From: Aureococcus anophagefferens
Lineage: Eukaryota; Sar; Pelagophyceae; Pelagomonadales; Pelagomonadaceae
DNA: 14,303 nt
Direction of reading: 5' to 3'
NCBI RefSeq assembly: GCF_000186865.1
Contig: NW_008705582.1
Location: 469,390 to 483,692 of the forward strand
The translations under genes were made by a program, and so were the position numbers. Below are positions 8,648 through 14,303 of this stretch, one piece after another. The notes under the pieces are model-generated. The model saw nothing but the letters and a program-made list of their open reading frames with translations. It was not told the DNA's origin and did not search any database. Numbering within the stretch: the first letter of the stretch is position 1; every line of letters starts with the position of its first letter.

Positions 8648-9205
8648 CCGCAGGCCCTCCTCAGCCTCGTACATACCCCTGGCCACGCCATCTAGTTTTG
8701 GTCCAAAATCCGACAAAATCGGAACTTGGCGCTTGCCAAACGTCGCCCACAGGCAGCAAGAGGCTACCAAAAGACTCGTCCGCGCGGGACGAACGCCCCT
8801 TTTAGGGAACTGGGCAGCCAAACCGCGTGGAAATGGACGGGGATGGCGCCCGCTAGCCCCGCGGAAGCGGCCGGCCCCATAGTCCAAAATTACAGGAAGC
8901 CCTCCCAATTTTTGATACCAGGGGGGGGGGGGGGGGGGGGCACTGAAGGCCCAGGATTTTGCCGTCGTCGAGCCGAGCTCCGAGACTGCGCCTATCCCGA
9001 GGACCCCGTGTCGGAACTCGAAGGCGACTTTCGGTTCGTCCGGATCCGTCCGGATTGGGCGAAGTTATGTTACGAGAAGGGGCCGTTTCCCGCGGAATGC
9101 GCGCCGGGGACGCGCATTGTAAAGAATTTAAGCCCCGTACATCATCTTGACGTTAAGGTACAGGCCGTAGAACTTGAAGCAGATGGCCGTAGTCACAGTG
9201 GGTAA
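8648..9205 (+). other. GC-rich anonymous region with a possible relic ORF
   Basis: Base composition rises in GC compared with the flanking genes. A frame at 8726-9205 stays open for 159 codons (MALAKRRPQAARGYQ... to ...ELEADGRSHSG). It has two halves separated by a glycine tract encoded by a run of G. The second half (AYPEDPVSELEGDFRFVRIR, then DWAKLCYEKGPFPAE) looks like globular protein, but I do not recognise it. The opposite strand is also open over 8492-8908, so coding is not established. A decayed mobile element or an exon of an unknown gene are both possible. Confidence 0.3.
8921..8940. repeat. Homopolymer run of 20 G
   Basis: Twenty consecutive G follow tttgatacca. A run of this length can form G-quadruplex DNA, and its length is often uncertain in assemblies. 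Confidence 0.95.
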
Positions 9206-9839
9206 GAGAGGGGAAGCTCAGTATGCTACCTTACGGTAGCGCAGTCATCATATTGTAACTGATTGTAAAAACCATTGGTTCGTTAAGCTCTGCTATACCG
9301 AGGACGGTATGAATCAAGTGTGGGGGCCTGTAGCGGGAACTGTCCCTTCAAGGTATACTTCTCTTATTGGCTTAAGGTTCACAGTGCAGTGGATATATGT
9401 CAGCTTAGTCGCTCACTTGTATCTTTTGTACGAGGATACGCGAATGCGGTATCCTCTCCTTTCTTTCTCTTGCACACTTTTAGTGACCGAGGAGCCTGGG
9501 AGCGCGATTGCAGCTCACTGCTTAGTGTTACTAGATCCCCGCCAGTTGGTAGGGCAGTGTAAATATCTACCTTTCTAGTCTATAGTGAAGGCTTTATTTA
9601 TTCCCTTTACACAGCGTACGGCATGGGCACGTGGGGCTGTGTTAGGCCAGTAAAACCGAACCAACCGGAGGGGTTGGAAGTTCTGCCAGCGGAGGGGCTC
9701 CAGGGGACTCAGAAAATGCAAAATTTGCCGCCCCGCTGCCGCCTTGGGGAGAGCTAAAACACCCCGACACAAAAGTCGGTTTATGCTAAGTAACTAGGTT
9801 ACTCTAGTACTAAACTGCTCTGGCGAGAGTACTAGTAGC
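9206..9839. other. Intergenic region upstream of the eIF4G gene
   Basis: I see no convincing gene. Open frames at 9309-9578 (two frames) and 9575-9772 (minus) are short, overlapping and unlike known proteins. Small perfect inverted repeats are present: gctacc/ggtagc at 9225-9240, gaggatac/gtatcctc at 9432-9456, and ccgac/gtcgg near 9763-9778. The 5' untranslated region and promoter of the eIF4G gene must lie here, but no clear TATA box was found. Confidence 0.4.
9804..9835. repeat. 8-bp stem inverted repeat just before the eIF4G ATG
   Basis: CTAGTACT at 9804-9811 is the reverse complement of AGTACTAG at 9828-9835, with a 16-nt loop. The structure ends 4 nt before ATG 9840, so in mRNA it would form a hairpin next to the start codon. 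An overlapping imperfect palindrome (agtaactaggttact) lies just upstream. Confidence 0.5.
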
Positions 9840-12800
9840 ATGGAATCGACAAATCAAGTGACGCGGATCCGAGGGGAGGCGATCGCGGGTTGTGATGAAG
9901 ACTCAAGTCCTCTGCGAATTGGTGCTAGGCGCGCGGGGCGAAATAAACGCACCGCGGGTGCAGACGCAACTCTACACGATAATTCTAGTACGGGACCTCT
10001 ACCTCAAACCGTGCGACGGCGAGGCGGTGTTGGCAAAGCGCGGCGCGGCGGTCGAGGTAACGGCGGATCCAGAGATTCCGTACCGTCCGCGTCTTAGCTT
10101 GCCAGACGATAGGATGATATTGTATATGCACGAATATAGGCGCCACGTGCTCTCCAAGCCGACGCCGCGGAGTTCGTGCCTGGTGGGATGCCGCTAGTTG
10201 CACCTCAGACCTTATCACCGCAGCAGCAATACTCGTACCCTCAGATGCCTTATCACTATGGCGCCGTGCCTTCCAATTTCATGGTGAGCTTTTCCATGTT
10301 GTGAGAAACATGTTAAGGTTGAGTCTATACCTAGGGATCTTGGTCGCCACACGGTGGCACGCCACCGCAACCATATTTAGCACCGCCACATCCACATGCG
10401 TTCCCACAAATGCACATGCACTCTAGTACGGAGTCATATATGTTGTAGCTTAATTTATAATCATATTGAACTTCATAGGATGGCACCACAAATGGATTTG
10501 AATGTAGAGACTACCCTTGTGGACGCCCCCCATTGCGATGACGTCAGATCCAGAGCCTTCCATCTAATTCAAGTGATCGATTGTTTCTGGTAGGATCCCA
10601 ATACTGGTACATCAACTCGTCCCCTCCCAACCGATACAACAATTGTTTCAATAGCACCGCAGGATGATGAACTCGAGGATGCTACCCATGATGACCCAAT
10701 AGAGTTGCCAGCTGATTCGATCGGCCACGCAAACATATTGCTGGAACCCCCAGCCCCACCTGCCCATGAGGGCGTGGAGTCTGAAGGTGCAGAAGTCATC
10801 GCCAGTCAACCAGTTCTTGTTACGGAACAATTGTCACCGGTTTTCGATTCTGAAAGCGGGGATACCATTCCAGTTGACACCCACGCAAAGGCCGCTGACC
10901 CCAAGACTCATGATTCTAGCAATTCAGCCAAAGCCTCCGCCGCAAGTAATTACGACCCTCTCATCAATGCCAGTTATAGTCAGTCCCCAGTCACCCCCCC
11001 TTCATCATCTTGCATACAACCAGAGACGATAGAAACTATTCCATCGAAGAAAAACAAGACGTCGTTCAAAAGGCGGGCAGCGGATTATGAATCTCGTGGC
11101 CACAGTGACGTGCTTGATTCATTTAGTACTGCACCAGCATCAAAGTCGATTTCAGATTCGGTTTCAAGCGTGATCTCGAGTGCAGAACCAACACCGTCAG
11201 AAAACGCGATTTTGGATTCGTGGGAGGATGTAGGAGCAATAACGCCGACTCCCACGCCCGCACCTGCTGCAGTATCAATCATTGCTGACAAACAGGCACC
11301 GGTCCCCACAGAGCGATTCACTTACACCAAGGCTCGTCTATTGGAGCTGCGAGTTGGTTTGAATACATCACCTCCAGCCCATCTGCCAAGTTTTGTTGTG
11401 GAGCGATCTTCAACGGGAGACTCGCGTGCGGGGCGACGGCTGGGGCCTGGTGGCACAACACGCGGTGGTGGCGCAGGTGCAGGTGGTGGTGGTTCAGGTG
11501 GCGCTGGTCGCTACAGCGGGTCTATGGAGGATCCACGACGAGATCAAGGCTTGCGCCACAATTCAGATGGATCTAGGGGACGTCACCGCAAGACCGACCA
11601 CACAGCAGCATCTGACAAGTGGGACCGCGGGCAACGTGTAAAACAAAGAGACGGTCCTCATGATCAGTGGGGCCCCGAACCATTTGAGCCACTTAAGACC
11701 ACAGCTCACCGGTGGGATCGTAAACATAAATCTTCAGATGCGCTAGATGGTTCAATAAACAAGGTCACATCAATTCTGAACAAGATGACACCTGAGAATT
11801 TCGAAAAACTCTCGGCACAGCTGTGTGACTTAGAGATGACATCATCCGAGATGCTCAGGCGTGTCATTGGTGTTCTATTTGATAAGGCCGTAGACGAGCC
11901 GCACTTCGCAGTTGTATATGCAGCACTATGTGCACGCTTGGCAGAGGCAACACGTGTTTGGCCCTTCATTCGACCAGTGAAAGACGAAACAGCAGGAACT
12001 TGGTCATGGGTCGCCGATCTCGATGTTGACACGTCAAGGCTTCTTCCGCTTCCGGACTTCTCCGCGGTAGCTCAACTTCTCGAAGGTGCGGATGCTGGTG
12101 TTGAGGCCATCGGCGTAGGCCAATTGCAACTACAATCTTCTGATTGTTTCCTCAAGGAAAACTCATTGGTCTGCTGTTACTTTGCTGAGCAGCGACCTGG
12201 TGTTGTCCGGGATCAGTGTCAACTGCTCCGCACGGCTGATCTATTTGTCCTCGTAGGTATTTGCTGTGATTCATGATGCGCAGGAGATATTTGCTGATGA
12301 AAAGACGAAATTATTTGGCAGTTTTGCAACCAAGGAGGAGGCACAGCAGGATGCTATGAAAAAGGCATCATTTAAGCGGCTTCTGCTGAACCAGTGTCAA
12401 GAGGAGTTCGAGAGAAATGTTCGGAGTTCTGGCGGCACCGCTGCACTCGAAGCTGCAGCTCGAGAGGCCAAACAAACCGCAAAAAATGATGCGATTGAGG
12501 CTGCGCGACAAGCCCTAGAACAGGGCGTACCCCCAAAGGAGGCTCCCGATGAGCTTGAGCTGGAGGTCTGGGTGATGAAACTGAAACGACGCATGCTTGG
12601 CAATGTCAAATTTATTGGTGAGCTTTTCAAACAACAGCTTCTGAAGGAAAAAATAATGCATGAATGCATCAAACTTCTCCTCGGATCTCTTGACGACGAC
12701 GACGCTGTCCCAGATGATGAATCCATCGAAGCTGCTGCGAAGCTATTCCTCACTATCGGCAAGCAGCTCGAATCCCCCGCCTCCTCAAAGTCAAAGTTAG

Positions 12801-13871
12801 ATGCGTAAATTCCGGAAGTCCGCAAAGAATTCTCAGCGAGATGTCACGGCCTTGTACAGGTACTGCAAGCGACTTTCCGTACTTTCTAAGGATTCGAAGC
12901 GTCTGGTGGCTCGCACACGGTTTATGCTACAGGATCTTCTGGAGTGTCGTAAGAATGGTTGGAAGGAGAGGCGCGCTAAAGATGGCCCACACAAACTCGG
13001 TGCTTCCAAGGTTGCGGTGGTACATCAGCAACAACAGGGAAGAAGTGAAAATCAGCATCGTCGCGATCAGGAACGGAACATGGCCCGCGAACGTCAGCGT
13101 CAAGTAGTATCTCAGCAGCAGCAGCAACTGCAGCAACAGCACACAAATTTGTGTACCAGCGGTAGCCAAGATGTACGGCAGTTGGGTAGGCCTCAATCTT
13201 CTACGGTGCGGATTCTTTCGCGTGACCAAGAGCGGACTAAGCCTTCAACTTCGGTTCCGCCCGCTAAAACTGACCAACCCCCTCTAACAACGACATCCAC
13301 CGCGCAGTGGGCCGAGGATCGTGTGACTAATCGGGCAAGATCTTCACTCGATGAGCATGCCCTACTGAACGATGATGATGAATTAGTTGTATCGCTCGAC
13401 GAAGTTCCAACTTCAAATCGCGTGTATAAACGAATATTTGAATTAATGCTCACCCGCATAGTTGAGGGGAAAGATGCGGAGCGCGCTGCTGCTCTCAAGA
13501 CAACCTCAGCTCTGATCAAAAAAGCCAGACTAAAAACTGAAGACATCACAGAAGCCCTTGCAGACACCCTCGAATTTCTACCCGACATCGGCATTGATTC
13601 ACCAAAGGCTGTAGACCATGTTGGTACCAGCGATATCAGCCCTAAAATCATGTCGTATCTACGCATTTCGTTTTAGGTTGCTGAGCTCCTTGCAGTGGTC
13701 CTCGAACTCAAACTTCTGGATATTACCTGGGTCACCGCAGATTCTGGTCGTAAGATTGGCAATCCCAAGAATGATAGTGTTCCAGAACGCACAGCGCTTC
13801 TTGAGTGTCTTGCTTCACACTCATGCAGCAGCCCAGAAGAACTGGATCTCAAGAACCATCAAGACAAATGA
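9840..13871 (+). CDS. eIF4G: Eukaryotic translation initiation factor 4G (eIF4G) homologue, spliced
   Basis: This is the scaffold that joins eIF4E, eIF4A and eIF3 on capped mRNA. Proposed exons are 9840-10079, 10140-10283, 10335 to about 10432, 10479-10542, 10594 to about 12114, 12257-12804, 12860-13619 and 13677-13871, giving about 1,190 residues. Features in order: RG-rich N-terminus; PAM2-like motif at about 85-94; Pro/Gln/His-rich stretch; acidic Ser/Pro-rich region; eIF4E-binding motif YTKARLL at about 426; Gly-rich linker at about 467-490; MIF4G from about 565 (ILNKMTPENFEKLSAQLCDL, FKRLLLNQCQEEFER, GNVKFIGELFKQQLL, RTRFMLQDLLECRKNGW); Gln/Arg-rich linker; MA3 at about 1059-1150 (RVYKRIFELMLTR to VAELLAVVLELKLL). 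MIF4G carries an insertion of roughly 75 residues or more before FKRLLLN. Identity as eIF4G is secure. The start is less so: a different frame is also open over the first exon (9892-10197), and exon 3-5 ends and the donor before 12257 are provisional. Confidence 0.9.
10080..10139 (+). other. Intron, 60 nt (proposed)
   Basis: GTACCG...GAATATAG, phase 0. The acceptor at 10139 is required because the frame carrying the PAM2-like exon has TAG ending exactly there. The donor is the only phase-compatible GT that I found close upstream. Confidence 0.5.
10152..10181 (+). other. PAM2-like motif (PABP MLLE-binding)
   Basis: The ten codons encode LQADAAEFVP. The PAM2 consensus has Leu, then Ala at +4, Phe at +7 and Pro at +9, as in Paip2 (LNPNAKEFVP). 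All four anchors match here, and Glu-Phe-Val-Pro-Gly is identical. In known proteins this peptide binds the C-terminal MLLE domain of poly(A)-binding protein. Function here is inferred. Confidence 0.6.
10284..10334 (+). other. Intron, 51 nt
   Basis: GTGAGC...ATACCTAG, phase 0. It joins YHYGAVPSNFM to GSWSPHGGTPPQPYLAPP, continuing the same Pro/Gln/His/Tyr-rich composition. The unspliced frame stops soon after. Confidence 0.7.
10433..10593 (+). other. Two proposed short introns flanking a mini-exon
   Basis: The acceptors ttcatag (10478) and tttctggtag (10593) are good. The second is needed to enter the long frame from 10594. The donors are weak: GTCATA at 10433 and GTCAGA at 10543 satisfy the phases and give introns of 46 and 51 nt around a 64-nt exon (10479-10542). 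Another arrangement is possible. Confidence 0.4.
11323..11343 (+). other. Canonical eIF4E-binding motif Y-x4-L-phi
   Basis: The codons read YTKARLL within RFTYTKARLLELRVGL. This fits the Tyr-x4-Leu-hydrophobic motif by which eIF4G proteins dock on the dorsal face of eIF4E, preceded by basic or aromatic residues as in other eIF4Gs. Its place between an acidic Ser/Pro region and the Gly-rich linker, upstream of MIF4G, is the usual one. Confidence 0.85.
12115..12256 (+). other. Intron in the MIF4G region (acceptor 12256 firm, donor uncertain)
   Basis: The acceptor tgtcctcgtag at 12256 opens the frame VFAVIHDAQEIFADEKTKLF, which leads into the conserved FKRLLLN helix. Donors giving the needed frame shift include GTAGGC at 12115 (142 nt), GTCTGC at 12169 (88 nt), GTTGTC at 12202 (55 nt) and GTCCGG at 12205 (52 nt). 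The 142-nt choice gives a smooth GVEAIG-VFAVIH join; the 52-55 nt choices fit the usual intron size here. Confidence 0.55.
12805..12859 (+). other. Intron, 55 nt
   Basis: GTAAAT...TTGTACAG, phase 2. It joins SKSKLDA to YCKRLSVLSKDSKRLVART, reproducing the conserved eIF4G stretch that precedes RFMLQD. Without splicing the frame stops at once (TAA 12806-12808). Confidence 0.85.
13620..13676 (+). other. Intron, 57 nt
   Basis: GTTGGT...CGTTTTAG, phase 0. It joins IGIDSPKAVDH to VAELLAVVLELKLL, which is continuous in MA3 domains (compare the I-x-x-P-x-V-x-x-x-x-A-E-L pattern). A GTACCA donor at 13624 was excluded because it gives an immediate stop. Confidence 0.8.
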
Positions 13872-13901
13872 ACGAATGGGCGTGACTGCCACCTTTTTTT
13901 G

Positions 13902-14013
13902 GAATTTGAATGAACGCAAACTGATGTGTGCGCACGACAAAAAACAAACGTTAAATAGAATTTGAATGAACACAAACTGATGTGTGCGCACGACAAAAAA
14001 AAAACGTTAAATA
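13902..14013. repeat. 56-bp tandem duplication, two copies
   Basis: Copies at 13902-13957 and 13958-14013 are the same length and differ at only two positions (g/a in gaacgcaaac and c/a in the A-rich tract). Each contains the perfect palindrome GTGCGCAC and ends in aacgttaaata. The near identity indicates a recent duplication in the 3' untranslated or flanking region of the eIF4G gene. Confidence 0.9.
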
Positions 14014-14015
14014 AA
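14010..14015 (+). terminator. AATAAA, candidate poly(A) signal for the eIF4G gene
   Basis: AATAAA lies about 140 nt after the TGA at 13869-13871. It is formed at the edge of the second 56-bp copy; the first copy has AATAGA at the same place. The call is by hexamer and position only. Confidence 0.35.
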
Positions 14016-14303
14016 AAAGATTAAGTCGAGAGGAAGATCGCATTTCTATCAGTCGGAGAACTAATGCAGCACTCGAGCTCGATGCACTCCCCCACATGTA
14101 CCGCTTCAAGTACACTATACGGCGATGTGTTAAAGAACACAATATATCCGGTTTAATCTAACGTGGCATTAAGACGAGCCTCGGGGCCATACAATTTGAC
14201 ACGGCTTATGATATATCTGGAGTGTGCTCGCCCCACCTCTGCTTCCTCCTCTGCTGACACATACATAGTCCCCTCTGGGGCTAGACACTAGCACCTCGAG
14301 CGA
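14014..14303. other. Right-edge region, no confirmed gene
   Basis: The sequence is A/T-rich and then C/T-rich near the edge. On the minus strand one frame is open from the window edge to about 14180 (GGSRGGAST... then a stop). Another frame encodes LAPEGTMYVSAEEEAEVG and continues to a stop near 14155. Either could be the tail of a gene outside the window, but neither is recognisable. Confidence 0.25.

Noticed and set aside
8492..8908. Minus-strand ORF of 138 codons
   Set aside because: It overlaps the 3' exon of the plus-strand gene and a GC-rich segment, with Arg/Pro/Gly-rich content typical of chance frames; no recognisable domain.
9309..9578. Two overlapping plus-strand frames with hydrophobic stretches
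   Set aside because: They lie in offset frames over the same sequence, have no homologous look and show no splice or start context that favours either.
12253..12283. 31-nt intron alternative in the MIF4G region
   Set aside because: It satisfies the frame but would remove VFAVIHDAQ, which reads naturally into the downstream exon, and it is shorter than any other intron here.
13107..13142. CAG-rich tract as a microsatellite expansion
   Set aside because: The Gln run is short and interrupted (mixed CAG/CAA/CTG) and lies in a normal eIF4G linker; it is not a notable expansion.

Overview
The window looks like nuclear DNA of a protist (a unicellular or algal eukaryote). The evidence is two long multidomain genes broken by short GT...AG introns (about 41-81 nt), a recognisable eIF4G with MIF4G and MA3 domains, IQ and p25-alpha cytoskeletal modules, and no bacterial operon structure. 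The p25-alpha (TPPP-like) domain is typical of organisms that build cilia or flagella. A stramenopile or similar alga would fit, but the sequence alone does not settle the lineage.

Layout. Bases 24-2027 are the 3' part of a Gly/Ser/Thr-rich beta-solenoid protein with an exact 91-residue higher-order repeat and a non-repetitive C-terminal beta domain. Bases 2028-3090 are gene-poor. They hold a broken N-terminal fragment of a C5-cytosine DNA methyltransferase (2445-2732) and a degenerate 269-bp inverted-repeat (foldback/MITE-like) element (2784-3052). Bases 3095-8647 are one large spliced gene. Its order is several IQ motifs, a p25-alpha domain, more IQ motifs, a WW-like motif, three consecutive Cys/His zinc modules (two of them B-box-like), another IQ motif and a long helical C-terminal part, about 1,700 residues in all. 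Bases 8648-9839 are GC-rich and anonymous, with a run of 20 G and a possible relic ORF. Bases 9840-13871 are an eIF4G homologue in about eight exons, carrying a PAM2-like motif, an eIF4E-binding motif, an RG/Gly-rich linker, a MIF4G domain with an unusual insertion, and a C-terminal MA3 domain. Bases 13872-14303 hold a 56-bp tandem duplication, a candidate poly(A) signal and nothing else clear.

All three main genes are on the plus strand. They share no pathway that I can see: one is a structural or surface repeat protein, one is a probable calmodulin-binding cytoskeletal or ciliary scaffold, and one is a translation factor. Splice sites were inferred by eye from reading-frame continuity and domain continuity, so exact exon ends are proposals unless stated otherwise. 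The most notable points are the PAM2-like motif in eIF4G, the IQ/p25-alpha/WW/zinc-module fusion, the strict 91-residue solenoid period, and the methyltransferase relic beside a foldback element.
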